Part shown: piece by piece, positions 12,318-21,069 of the stretch
Layout of the letters: each line of letters opens with the position of its first letter
How positions within the stretch are numbered: the stretch's first letter is position 1
DNA from: Hymenobacter siberiensis
GTDB taxonomy: Bacteria; Bacteroidota; Bacteroidia; Cytophagales; Hymenobacteraceae
NCBI RefSeq assembly: GCF_018967865.2
Contig: NZ_JAHLZY020000001.1
Location: 1,488,001 to 1,552,000, forward strand
Length of the DNA stretch: 64,000 nucleotides
Direction of reading: 5' to 3'
Translations under genes and position numbers: made by a program
Notes under the pieces: generated by a model
What the model saw: only the letters and a program-made list of their open reading frames with translations
Databases searched by the model: none
What the model was told of the DNA's origin: nothing

Positions 12318-13325
12318 ATGAATGATGCCTTCCTGATAACTGAAAGCCAGCGTCGGCGGGCCGTGGATTGGGCTGTTGCGATAACAGCCAATACGACGCT
12401 CTCGCCCCAGCGCTACGAGCGCCAGCTGCTGGCCCGCTACCAGCTGGGCGACCTCACCATCGACCAGGTTATCGAGCTGCTCGATATCAGTGTGTACCAG
12501 ATGCTCTACCGTAGCCGGGCCACCGCGCCGCTGAGCGACGAGGCGTTGGGACAGCTTCTCCACACGGCCCGCCGCTTTAATGCGGAGCACCGGATTTCGG
12601 ACATACTGCTCTATAGCGCCGGGCACTTTGTGCAGGTGCTGGAAGGGTCCGAAGAGGCCGTGCGCAACTTGTACGTCGCCATTCAGCAGGATACCTGGCA
12701 CACGCAGGTGGTGACGGTGAGCGCCGGCCCAACGGCCGAGCGGCACTTTGCCGGCTGGAGCATGGCCTTTGGCCGCGTAGCGACGCCCGACCTGGACCGT
12801 ACCTTGCGGGCACCGCTGCTGCCAGCCCCGCCAGCCCCGGCCAGGGTTGGCAAGAAAGCCAAAACCAAGCCCTGCCCACCGGGGCGTACTCCTCCTGTTT
12901 TTAATCCTACACCGTTGAGCACTTATACCCTGAGCTACCGCCCCGACCTCGACATCGTGTTCCTGCGCTGGCTGTCCCCCGACACCCTGGCCGAAGCGCA
13001 GGCCTCGTACGAGGCGACCCTGGTGTTGGCGCTGGCCCACGGCTGCGGCAACTGGCTGCTCGACTCGCGCCGCTCGGGCCCGCTCAAACTGGCCGAAACC
13101 GCCTGGCTCACTCACGACTTCTTTTCGGTGGCCGTGGCGCAGCTGGCCCCGCGCCGGCTGCGGCTGGCGGTGTTCAGCTCCATGCAGCGCCTTGAGCAAA
13201 TGCGCCACGATGCCGAAGTAGTTCCGGCCGTGCAGGCCGCCCTCGCGGCCACGCAGCCCTACGAGGCCGCCATCTTTATGGGCGAGGCCGAGGCGGTGAC
13301 CTGGCTGCAGGACCCGGCGGCTTAG
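12318..13325 (+). CDS. BLUF protein with extra N- and C-terminal domains
   Basis: A 335-residue protein. Residues 1-57 form an alpha-helical region (RYERQLLARYQLGDLTIDQV) of unknown type, possibly helix-turn-helix-like. Residues 58-152 are a BLUF domain keeping Tyr64, Asn88, Gln106, Trp147 and Met149, although the usual GITG is RISD. A Pro/Lys-rich linker (about 168-200) joins it to a 130-residue C-terminal domain starting YRPDLDIVFLRW. That domain is homologous to the whole protein encoded at 13408. It may be a STAS/SpoIIAA-like output module, but no family is recognised with certainty. It is divergent from the first BLUF gene. Confidence 0.85.
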   Translation: MNDAFLITESQRRRAVDWAVAITANTTLSPQRYERQLLARYQLGDLTIDQVIELLDISVYQMLYRSRATAPLSDEALGQLLHTARRFNAEHRISDILLYSAGHFVQVLEGSEEAVRNLYVAIQQDTWHTQVVTVSAGPTAERHFAGWSMAFGRVATPDLDRTLRAPLLPAPPAPARVGKKAKTKPCPPGRTPPVFNPTPLSTYTLSYRPDLDIVFLRWLSPDTLAEAQASYEATLVLALAHGCGNWLLDSRRSGPLKLAETAWLTHDFFSVAVAQLAPRRLRLAVFSSMQRLEQMRHDAEVVPAVQAALAATQPYEAAIFMGEAEAVTWLQDPAA

Positions 13326-13365
13326 GCCACCCGCCGGCCGGGGCGCCATGTCCCGGGCCGGGAAG

Positions 13366-13373
13366 TATTTTTG
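13366..13373 (+). promoter_or_regulatory. Candidate Bacteroidota -7 box
   Basis: TATTTTTG fits the TAnnTTTG -7 consensus and lies 34 bases before the ATG of the small domain protein. No clear -33 TTG is seen. Confidence 0.35.
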
Positions 13374-13407
13374 CCGCTTCCGTTGGCACCGCCATTCTTT
13401 TTTGCCC

Positions 13408-13815
13408 ATGCCCGATTCTGACTTTCCCGACTACGCTTACCGGCCCGACCTCGACCTTTTCACCGTGCGCTGGCCTACCCACGAGCTGGTCGCTACTTCC
13501 CGCAGCGACTACGAGGCCCTGCTGCTGCTGCCCGAAGCCCGACGCACCACCCGCTGGCTGTTCGATGTGCGCCGCCGGCCCTACACCGATGCCACCAGCG
13601 CCCGCTGGGTCATCACCGACTGGCTGCCCCGGGCGGCGGCCCTGCTGCCCGCCCCCCTGCGCCTGGCCTACCTGGTAGCTCCCACCCGCGCCGCTGAGCT
13701 TGCCGCCGATACGGCGATAGGAGACGAGGTGCGGCCGGCCACCCTACCCGGCCTTCCCTACCTGCTGCGCCCCTTTGCCGACGAGGGCGCGGCCGTGCGC
13801 TGGCTGCTGGCCTGA
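13408..13815 (+). CDS. Small protein homologous to BLUF partner domain
   Basis: A 135-residue protein aligning end to end with residues about 205-330 of the upstream BLUF fusion. Both have YRPDLD...RW, a YEA.L.L stretch, WL.D.RR, a Trp-Asp helix and L.P..LRLA, and both end ..AV.WL. No catalytic residues are evident. It might be an independent copy of the BLUF output domain, able to compete or dimerise with it, or the product of a gene split. The start at 13408 (MPDSDFPDYAYRPDLD) is chosen over a GC-rich upstream ATG because it sits just before the conserved motif. It lies 82 bases downstream of the BLUF gene. Confidence 0.7.
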   Translation: MPDSDFPDYAYRPDLDLFTVRWPTHELVATSRSDYEALLLLPEARRTTRWLFDVRRRPYTDATSARWVITDWLPRAAALLPAPLRLAYLVAPTRAAELAADTAIGDEVRPATLPGLPYLLRPFADEGAAVRWLLA

Positions 13816-13955
13816 GCCCGGGGCTATAAACGATAGCACTTACCAGCTCTGGGGGGGTGCACCTCGGTGTAGGCGCTGGCCGCACTAGCTGAATGGAACT
13901 GGCTGAGCATACGGTGGGCGGGTAATTATTGGGAGAAGCAATACAGATGCCCGGC

Positions 13956-13976
13956 CACCGGAAAGCCGGTGTTTTT
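13956..13976 (+). terminator. Rho-independent terminator
   Basis: Stem CACCGG/CCGGTG with an AAAG loop followed by T5, downstream of the small BLUF-partner gene and just before the ISKra4 end. Confidence 0.6.
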
Positions 13977-13989
13977 AGGCACTTCCGGC

Positions 13990-15251
13990 GGGTGCAACCC
14001 AAATTGTCGCTATGCCTGCCTGAGTGGGTTGCAGGGTTCAATGCGTTGTCGTACCAAGTGCCACCGATTACTCACCGCGCAAACGCGCAGGGTCAAGACC
14101 CGCTGTGCGCCGTTGTTGCTCCAGCGTTGCCCCGCCCGCTTTAAGCGCCGTTGCATCACCGTGCGGTGAGCGGATTCGATGGCCCCCGAGCCAATCAACA
14201 ACCCGCGTTCGCGGTACGATTTATAATCCATCCGGTCGCGGTTTGATTGCAGGTACGCACCGACGGAATGGCGCAAGGCAGGGGCTATTTTCAACTGCTG
14301 GAGGTTTGCCAATACTTCGTATAACTTACTGTATAATAGTAATTTGCGTTGTATATCAAACCAGTCGGCAGCCGCTTATCCGGTCCCAAGACCCGCCTTT
14401 CCGGCTTGGCCAATGTGTTCCATGGCGTGGTAGAGGTCCAAAATCAGCGTTGCCTGCGGACACGTTTTTTCCATCAGCTGACGCAGCCACAGCGCCCCGT
14501 CGCTGATAAAAACCAGGTCGCGCCCCCGGCCGTTGTAGGGGGCGAGTTGCGTCGCTAACTTGACCCCAAACGCCGCCGCATTTCCTCGATGGCCCACAAA
14601 AACGGATGAGGCAATGTGCCCGCCCCGCTCCTCTACGGCGCTCGTTTGCAGGGCTGTAGCCGCAAAAATACGGCCCAGTTTCACTTCTTTGTAGCCTTCG
14701 TCAGTCAGCAGCATGGCCCCGTCCGCCTGCGCGTAGACGACCCCCACGGCGGCGGCATCGGCGGCGGCCAGGTCTATATCGTCGGCGATGGCCCCGCCGT
14801 AAAAGTGCGTCAGGCGGTCAATTTGGCTGGCCCCCACGGATAGGCCCAGCAACGTTTCGACCAACGCGGCGGCCTGTTGATAGACCTCGAATTGCCCCAA
14901 AAAAACCAGTTTCTCCTGTAGGTAGGGGCTGACGCCAAACCCGTTCGGATGATGGCTAAATTCCTGATTGTTCGCTATATGAATCTGACCAAAGCGGGTC
15001 GTTATCTTTTTTTACGGCGGTCAGCCGGCACAACGCCGACGTTGCGCTCCAACACTTGACGGTCCAAATCCATCCAGATGGCTTCAAAGGATTTCTCGTA
15101 ACCGTAAAACGTCGGCTGGGTCGCAAGCGCCTGCAAATCGTCGTATTTTTGCTCGGTCAATGCCAGATATTCAGCCTTGCTCATGGCGGGGGTAGGTGCT
15201 GTTGTCATGACACAAGTTAATCCGAATTTAGCGACAATTTGGGTTGCACCC
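13990..15251 (-). mobile_element. Decayed ISKra4-family insertion sequence
   Basis: A 1262-bp element with 23-bp perfect inverted repeats at 13990-14012 and 15229-15251 (outer end GGGTGCAACCC). It contains a transposase gene with one frameshift and one in-frame stop. No obvious target duplication is seen in the flanks. Confidence 0.8.
14010..15208 (-). pseudogene. ISKra4-family transposase, interrupted
   Basis: The N-terminal part (15208 to 15002, MTTAPTPAMSKAEYLALTE) joins the middle part by a -1 shift at seven A (15007-15013), giving DRRKK-ITTRFGQIHIANN, which reads as an ISKra4 transposase. The middle part carries VYAQADGAMLLTDEG and LVFISDGALWL, then DLYHAMEHI. An in-frame TAA at 14376-14378 cuts off the C-terminal part with YRERGLLIGSGAIESAHRTV. 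The first shift could be programmed, as in other elements here, but the stop makes full-length transposase unlikely. The final stop lies in the left inverted repeat. Confidence 0.82.
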
Positions 15252-15306
15252 CACTGGCCCGGCGCGCTGCCTTGCTTACCTTCACAATCTACCTTGCTTC
15301 ACCGCC

Positions 15307-17289
15307 ATGCTGCCCCCCGATACTCCAGCGCCCCTCACCGATTTGCACGCCTCGCTGCTGGAACTGCGCACCCGGGCCGAACAGCGCCGGGCGCTGGTGA
15401 CCCAGCCCACCGAGCTGCACTCCCCCGAAGAAATGCAGCGCCTGGTGCAGGAGCTGCAAGTGCACCAGATAGAGCTGGAAATGCAGTACGAAGAGCTGCT
15501 GCTGACCCAGACCGAAGCCCAGGCCGCCCGCAGCCAGTACGTGGACCTCTACGACTACGCCCCGGTGGGCTACTTCACCCTCACCGATACGGGCCTCATC
15601 GAGCAGCTCAACTTTTGCGGGGCCCGGCTGTTGGGTACTGTGCGGCAGCAGCTGGCGCGGCGGCGCTTTACCCTGTTTGTGGTTTCGGCCCGGCGCCTGG
15701 ATTTTGAGCAGTTTCTGGCCCGCGTGTTCAGCAGCGACAGCACGCAGAGCATCGAGCTGAAGCTGCAGCAGGAAGACGGTACCACTTTTTTCGGGCAGCT
15801 CGAAGGCCTGCGGGTTGATAGCCCCGCGGGCCCGCAGTGCCGCCTGGCCGTGCTCGACACCACGGCCCGCCAGCAGGCCACTACCGCCCTAGCGGCCAGC
15901 GAAGCCCGCTTCCGCAAGCTGTTCACCGAAAGCTATTCTGCCGTGGTGCTCGTGCAGGGCTACCACTTTGTGGATTGCAACGCTGCTGCCCTGCGCCTGC
16001 TGGGCACCACCGACCGGCAGCAGCTGGTGGGCCAGGTGGCCTGGGCTCACTCCCCCGAGTACCAGCCCGACGGCCGCCGCACCATCGACCTGTTTCACGA
16101 CACCATGGCCGAGGCCCTGCGCACCGGCTCGCAGCGCTGCGAAGCCGTGATGCGCCACGCCACGGGCAAGGAAATATGGGTTGAGGCTGTGTTTACGCCC
16201 ATCGAGCTGGGTGGCTCCACGCCGGTGGTGCACACTGTGTGGCGCGATATCACGGCCGCCCGGCAGGCCCAGCAGCAGCAGCGGCAGAGCAAGGGATTTA
16301 CCGAAAGCCTCCTCGATAACACCTTCGACGGTATTATTGCCGTTGACCAGGCGCAGTGCATCACGGCTTGGAATGCCCAGGCCACCACTTACTTTGGCCG
16401 CGAAGCCGCCGAAGTGCTGGGCCGCCCCCTGGCCGAGGTGTTGCCTTACCTTAACAACGAATCGCAGCAGCTCGTGGCCCGGGCGCTGGCCGGCGAGCGC
16501 ATCGACCTGTTCGGCCGCGAGTTTCAGCAGCAGCCCGGCCGCTACGATGTCCACATCGTGCCGCTATACCACAATGGCAAAAGCCAGCCCAGCGGCGTGC
16601 TCACGGTGGTGCGCGACGTGACCGAGCGCGACCGCCTGGCCGAAGAGGCCACTCAGCAGCGCCTGCGTCGGCAGCAGGAAGTGCTGGCCGCCATTCTGGA
16701 CACCCAGGAAACCGAGCGCAAGCGCATTGCCGAAGCCCTGCACAACGGCCTGGGCCAACTCCTCTACGCCACCAAGCTGAGCCTGGCGGGCCGGGCCGGG
16801 GTGCCGGGCCTGGCCCGCGAGTCATTGAAGCTGCTGGATGAGGCCATCCGGGCCACGCGCACCATTTCCTTTGAGCTCACGCCCGGCGTGCTCGAAGACT
16901 TTGGCCTTCAAACGGCCCTGCAGGAGTTGGTGAAGCGCATTGCGCCGTCCGGCCTGCCGGTGCGCCTGCACTTGCTTGGCCTCGGCCACCGCCTCAATTC
17001 CCAGGCCGAAATTGGGGTGTACCGCACGGTGCAGGAGCTGCTCAACAACGTGATGAAGCATGCCCACGCCACCGAAGCCGTGGTGCACGTAGCCTACGAA
17101 AACGGCCGCCTCGACGTAAGCGTGGAAGACAACGGCTGCGGCTTCGAGCCGGCCGCGCTGGTGGGACAGCCGCTGGCGGGCATTGGCCTGGCCGGTGTGC
17201 GCAACCGGGTGGCCCTGCTGGGCGGCCGGCTGGCCATCAGCTCGCGCCTGGGGCAGGGCACTATCGTGAGCTTCGAGCTGGAAGTGTGA
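15307..17289 (+). CDS. PAS sensor histidine kinase (HisKA_3 type)
   Basis: A 660-residue soluble kinase. A short coiled-coil start (EEMQRLVQELQVHQIELEMQ) is followed by three PAS domains at roughly 75-190, 200-325 and 335-460. Then comes a HisKA_3 dimerisation domain with the phospho-acceptor motif ETERKRIAEALHNGLGQLL, and a HATPase domain with N-box VQELLNNVMKHAHA and G1 box DNGCGFEP. This NarX/DesK-type architecture usually pairs with a LuxR-type regulator; none is nearby, so it is an orphan in this window. The ISKra4 element ends 55 bases before the ATG, so its native promoter has probably been displaced. Confidence 0.92.
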   Translation: MLPPDTPAPLTDLHASLLELRTRAEQRRALVTQPTELHSPEEMQRLVQELQVHQIELEMQYEELLLTQTEAQAARSQYVDLYDYAPVGYFTLTDTGLIEQLNFCGARLLGTVRQQLARRRFTLFVVSARRLDFEQFLARVFSSDSTQSIELKLQQEDGTTFFGQLEGLRVDSPAGPQCRLAVLDTTARQQATTALAASEARFRKLFTESYSAVVLVQGYHFVDCNAAALRLLGTTDRQQLVGQVAWAHSPEYQPDGRRTIDLFHDTMAEALRTGSQRCEAVMRHATGKEIWVEAVFTPIELGGSTPVVHTVWRDITAARQAQQQQRQSKGFTESLLDNTFDGIIAVDQAQCITAWNAQATTYFGREAAEVLGRPLAEVLPYLNNESQQLVARALAGERIDLFGREFQQQPGRYDVHIVPLYHNGKSQPSGVLTVVRDVTERDRLAEEATQQRLRRQQEVLAAILDTQETERKRIAEALHNGLGQLLYATKLSLAGRAGVPGLARESLKLLDEAIRATRTISFELTPGVLEDFGLQTALQELVKRIAPSGLPVRLHLLGLGHRLNSQAEIGVYRTVQELLNNVMKHAHATEAVVHVAYENGRLDVSVEDNGCGFEPAALVGQPLAGIGLAGVRNRVALLGGRLAISSRLGQGTIVSFELEV

Positions 17290-17311
17290 GGCCCTGGTTG
17301 AGAGTTAGGAG

Positions 17312-17363
17312 TTAAGAGTTAGGAGGGAAGGCACAAGCTCATCCCTCTTAACTCTTAACTTAG
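17312..17363. repeat. Imperfect inverted repeat
   Basis: AGTTAAGAGTTAGGAGGGA-like sequence pairs imperfectly with TCCCTCTTAACTCTTAAC-like sequence about 10 bases later. It lies between the kinase and peroxidase genes and could act as a weak terminator or simple intergenic repeat. Confidence 0.45.
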
Positions 17364-17408
17364 CTCTTCCGCCTTCCCATTAACCACTCTTTACTCCTGA
17401 ATACCCAA

Positions 17409-18524
17409 ATGCGGAAGGCTACGAAAACAACCGCCGCGTGGCTGTGCGCCGGCCTACTGGCCCTGGTCGGCTGCCAGCACGACCGCGACACCGTGGACCC
17501 GGAAGGTCCGGTAGTGCCCCCCACGGCCTATAACCTGACGGTGCCCGGCAACTTTCCGCCCCTGCCCGCCACCCCCGCCAATAACCCCCTGACGGTGGAA
17601 GGCGTGGCGCTGGGCCGGCAGTTGTTCTATGAAAAAAGTCTGTCGGTGAACAGCACGCTTTCCTGCGCCAGCTGCCACCGCCAGGAGCTGGCCTTCACCG
17701 ACGGGCTGGCCCACGCCCGGGGCGTGAACGGCGGTACCACGCTGCGCAACGCCATGCCGCTGGCCAACCTGGCCTGGGAGCCCCTGCTCACCTGGGATGG
17801 TGCCGCCAGCAGCCTCGAAGCCCAGGCCCGCATCCCCATCGAAAACCCTGTGGAGATGCACCAGTCGCTGGTCACCGGCGTGGCCCGCCTGCAAGCCACA
17901 GCGGCCTACCCGCCGCTGTTCCGTAAGGCTTTTGGCAGCAGCACGATTACGGAGGATAACCTGCTCAAGGCCCTGGCCCAGTTCGAGCGTACCCTGATAT
18001 CTAGCAACTCGCGCTACGACCAGTACCAGCGCGGCAACCGTGCCGCCCTCACCAGCTACGAGCAGCAGGGCCTGGTGCTGTTCGTGACGCACCCCGACGG
18101 GCCGGCCGGCATCCGGGGCGGCAACTGCCAGGACTGCCACGGCGGCAGCCTGCAAACCGACCACGCCTTCCGCAACAACGGCCTCGACGCCACCCTCACC
18201 GACCTGGGCCTGGGCGCGCAAACCGGCAAGCCCACCGACAATGGCAAGTTCCGGGTGCCCTCTCTGCGCAACATCGCCCTCACGGCCCCTTACATGCACG
18301 ACGGCCGCTTCCCCAACCTCGACAGCGTGCTGAGCCACTACAACGAGCACATTGCCACCGCCAGCCCCAACCTCGACCCGCTGATACTGAACGGCAGCAA
18401 TAACAAGCTCGGGGCCGGCCACCCCTTGGGCCTTACCCGGGACGAAAAGGCCAAAATCGTGGCCTTCCTGCGCACCTTCACCGATACCACGTTCACCCAC
18501 GACCCGCGCTTTGCTAAGCCGTAG
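17409..18524 (+). CDS. Di-haem cytochrome c peroxidase (MauG/CCP family) lipoprotein
   Basis: A 371-residue exported protein with a lipobox near residue 22 (LLALVGC). It has two haem c sites, CASCH in the first half (TLSCASCHRQELAFTDG) and CQDCH in the second (GNCQDCHGGSLQTDH). It also has the family motifs RNAMPLANLAWEPLLTWDGAA and FRVPSLRNIALTAPYMHDGRF. Such proteins reduce hydrogen peroxide in the periplasm using cytochrome electrons, or in the MauG branch oxidise protein residues. No partner cytochrome gene is adjacent. It is followed by a long palindrome that may end transcription. Confidence 0.92.
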   Translation: MRKATKTTAAWLCAGLLALVGCQHDRDTVDPEGPVVPPTAYNLTVPGNFPPLPATPANNPLTVEGVALGRQLFYEKSLSVNSTLSCASCHRQELAFTDGLAHARGVNGGTTLRNAMPLANLAWEPLLTWDGAASSLEAQARIPIENPVEMHQSLVTGVARLQATAAYPPLFRKAFGSSTITEDNLLKALAQFERTLISSNSRYDQYQRGNRAALTSYEQQGLVLFVTHPDGPAGIRGGNCQDCHGGSLQTDHAFRNNGLDATLTDLGLGAQTGKPTDNGKFRVPSLRNIALTAPYMHDGRFPNLDSVLSHYNEHIATASPNLDPLILNGSNNKLGAGHPLGLTRDEKAKIVAFLRTFTDTTFTHDPRFAKP

Positions 18525-18525
18525 T

Positions 18526-18617
18526 TGCCGTACCGTGGACGCTGCGAGTCCGCGCGTCTGGCGGTTCAAGCGCATAGACCGCCAGACGCGCGGACTCGCA
18601 GCGTCCACGGTACGGCA
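18526..18617. repeat. Long palindromic intergenic repeat
   Basis: A 92-base inverted repeat whose arms of about 41 bases (starting TGCCGTACCGTGGACGCTGC) are complementary around a 9-base loop, directly behind the peroxidase gene. It belongs with the other long intergenic hairpins of this window. Confidence 0.8.
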
Positions 18618-18723
18618 GCACGGCACAGAATTGCCACAGGTTCGGACTGCGATTTTGGGGCTGCAAGCAGCTAGTGCGGGGGAATGGGGTCATTTACGCC
18701 AGTGAATCGATGACTTTTAGGGA

Positions 18724-18840
18724 TAGGACTTACGCAGTTGAAGCACTAACCAACTGAAAAACAGCAATACAATAAATATATGTCTTTAATGCAAGTCGTT
18801 GATTTTCAGGTTGCATAGCTTTTGAAGTGCGTAAGTCCTA
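18724..18840. mobile_element. MITE-like element with target duplication
   Basis: A 117-bp AT-rich non-coding element. Its ends are a 13-bp perfect inverted repeat (TAGGACTTACGCA at 18724-18736 and its complement at 18828-18840). It is flanked by the direct repeat AGGGA (18719-18723 and 18841-18845), a 5-bp target duplication. It lies directly before the start codon of the following receptor gene. Confidence 0.8.
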
Positions 18841-18846
18841 AGGGAT

Positions 18847-20464
18847 ATGAAACGTCTACTCGCCGCCCTCGTGCGGTTTTTTAGTGCCCGCGCCATTGGG
18901 CTGGGGCAAAAGCAGTTTTGGGGTGGGATGTTGTTGATGGCAATGCTGGCCAGTCCATCCACTGCCCGGGCGCAGGCTAGTGGCACCGTGAGCGGCCGGC
19001 TGCTCGATGCGGCCACCAACGAGCCGCTGCCCTTCGCCGGCGTGGTGCTGCTGCGGGCCACGGACTCCAGCTTCGTAGCCGGCGCACAGACGCTGGAAAC
19101 CGGCGCGTTTGTCATCGAGAAAGTGCCTTTTGGCAGCTACGTGCTGCGGGCCTCGGTGGTGGGCTACTGCCCCGGGCAGCGCGCCGTGGCCCTCACGGCT
19201 GCTGCGCCCACGCTCCAGCTGGGGCCGCTGCGCCTGCGCGTGGCCGCCACCAAACTGGCCGAAGTAGTGGTGAAGGGCGAGCGCGCCATCGTGACCGATA
19301 ACCTCGACAAAAAGGTAATCGACGTGACCAAGGACCTTACCGCCACCGTCGGCACCGCCGTGGATGTGCTCCAGAACGTGCCCAGCGTGACGGTGGACCA
19401 GAGCGGCGCGGTAAGCCTGCGCGGCTCGACGAATGTGAGGATTTTTGTGGACGGCAAGCCCACCGGCGTCACGCTCGCCCAACTGCCGGCCAGCTCCATT
19501 CAGACCATTGAAGTGGTCACCAACATCGTGCTGAAAAAGGAGCGCCAGGATGGCTGGAACGGCCAGGCCAGCGCCACCGCCGGCACCGGTCAGAAGTACA
19601 ACACCTCCCTGGGCCTGAACTACCACAAGGGCAAGGTGAACGTGTTCGGCTCCTACGACTTTCGCGACGACCGGCGCACGGGCTACGGCTCGGTGCGCCA
19701 GCGCACCACCCGCGCCGATACCACCGTGGTGCTGAACCAGGACCGCACCAGCGTATCGCAGGGCATTTCGCACGCCGTGCGCCTGGGCCTGGACTACGCC
19801 CTCACGCCCGACCAGACCCTGACCCTGACCGTGCAGCCGCGCTTCAACACCCAGGATAACCGGGTAAATATCCTCTCGACCCAGACCAACCTGAGCACCG
19901 GCGCTACGCCGCCGCTGGGCAATACAGCCGTTACGTCACCAACGCTGGCACCGCGAAGCCGGCCGATTTCAGCCTCGACTACCGCCGCCTGTGGCCCGCG
20001 CAGAAGCGCCGCGAGCTAACCGCCAACGCCATCTACATGCCCGTGCAGTACAATGTCGGGGTGAATTCGGATGTGAATTTTTGCGACCAGACCACCGGCT
20101 CCCAGCACCAGCAGTTCAGTATCTAGTGGTCTGACTCGATTTGCAGCTCTTGGCCAACTACCGCTCGCCGGTGGTATCGGCCCTGGGCCAGCGCCTCACC
20201 CAGTTCAGCGCCGACTTTGCCGCCAAGCAGAGCGTGCTCAAAGACAAGGGCAACATCACGCTGCGGGTGTCCGATATCTACAATACCCTGCAATTCAACT
20301 TCAACGCCTACGGCCCCGGCTTCGAGTCCTTGGCCCGCAACAAGCGCGAGTCGCGCATTGTGTACCTGGGCTTCACCTACCGCTTCGGCAACGCGGGCGA
20401 CACGCCCCGCAGTAAGCGCAAAGACGAGCAGCCCGACGACGCCGGCGGGCGCGGCTGCGAGTAA
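18847..20464 (+). pseudogene. TonB-type outer-membrane receptor, broken
   Basis: The N-terminal part is normal: a signal peptide (to about residue 42, ARAQ), a carboxypeptidase-like beta-sandwich (SGTVSGRLLDAATNEPLPFAGV), and a plug-like domain (VVVKGERAIVTDNLDKKVIDV, PSVTVDQSGAVSLRGSTNVRIFVDG). Near 19917 the frame is lost. The barrel sequence continues in another frame (QYSRYVTNAGTAKPADFSLDYRR) to a stop near 20125. The last barrel strand region (LRVSDIYNTLQFNFNAYG... ending YLGFTYRFG) then resumes at 20141-20464. Relatives of this OMP_b-brl type have about 800 residues; here roughly 540 codons remain, so there is also an internal deletion. The gene is inactive. Confidence 0.85.
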
Positions 20465-20481
20465 GCGGCCGTTGGAAAATG

Positions 20482-20568
20482 GCGTTTGTCATTCCGACGA
20501 AGGAGGAATCTGAGCAAAACCAGGCAAGAGCCGTCGTCAGAGTTCTCCTTCGTCGGAATGACAAACGC
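20482..20568. repeat. Palindromic intergenic repeat
   Basis: Arms reading GCGTTTGTCATTCCGACGAA and the complement at 20549-20568 frame a 47-base centre. It is one of the dispersed hairpin repeats and follows the receptor pseudogene. Confidence 0.75.
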
Positions 20569-20625
20569 CTGTTCGAATAGGTGCTAAGCCGCCGGCGTGA
20601 GCAGCCCAAACGGAACCTTACGCCT

Positions 20626-20633
20626 TAAATTTG
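20626..20633 (+). promoter_or_regulatory. Candidate Bacteroidota -7 box
   Basis: TAAATTTG matches TAnnTTTG exactly, 64 bases upstream of the ATG of the metal-binding lipoprotein. A -33 element is not obvious. Confidence 0.4.
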
Positions 20634-20697
20634 CCGTTCGGCTGCCGCTACTGCCGCGGCGGTAGTTTCCTTGCTTTTTCTTCTTCCGGACTCCCTG

Positions 20698-20925
20698 ATG
20701 TTTCCAAAAATTCCCGCTTTCCTGCTGGCTGCCCTTTGTTCAGCCCCCCTGCTGCTGAGCAGCTGCGAGAGCCCGAAGTCCGCCGCCGCCCCGGCTACGA
20801 CTACGCCCGCCGCCACGCCCGTGGCCGAAGCCAGCTATGAATGCCCGATGGGCTGCGCCGGCAGCCAAAGCAGCAAGCCCGGCAAGTGCCCCACCTGCGA
20901 GATGGAGCTTGTCAAAAAATCGTAG
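20698..20925 (+). CDS. Heavy-metal-binding-domain lipoprotein
   Basis: A 75-residue protein. It has a lipoprotein signal (MFPKIPAFLLAALCSAPLLL then SSC, lipid-modified Cys at 23) and a low-complexity Ala/Thr/Pro linker. It ends in a compact Cys motif, YECPMGCAGSQSSKPGKCPT followed by CEMEL. This is the heavy-metal-binding domain found on CusB-like and P-type-ATPase-linked proteins (consensus YxCPM...PGKCPxCxMxL). It probably holds Cu, Zn or a similar ion at the outer or inner membrane. The metal chaperone gene downstream probably belonged to the same unit before the IS4-type insertion. Confidence 0.85.
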   Translation: MFPKIPAFLLAALCSAPLLLSSCESPKSAAAPATTTPAATPVAEASYECPMGCAGSQSSKPGKCPTCEMELVKKS

Positions 20926-21069
20926 CTGCAAGCCGCTCGTGTCAGAATTCTGCAGCTTTGCATAGGAATTCTGTGCCCGCCAGCGGGGGCTGTAGTCATA
21001 ATTTTACAGTGTCGTCCCCATACCAAAGGTCGGGCGCTTTCCCACTGCTTAACTGGTCAATTCCATGTC

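Noticed and set aside
18526..18617. CRISPR repeat or array
   Set aside because: A single hairpin without regularly spaced direct repeats; no array was seen anywhere in the window.
20141..20464. Independent small outer-membrane gene
   Set aside because: It is the last barrel segment of the broken receptor and has no signal peptide of its own.
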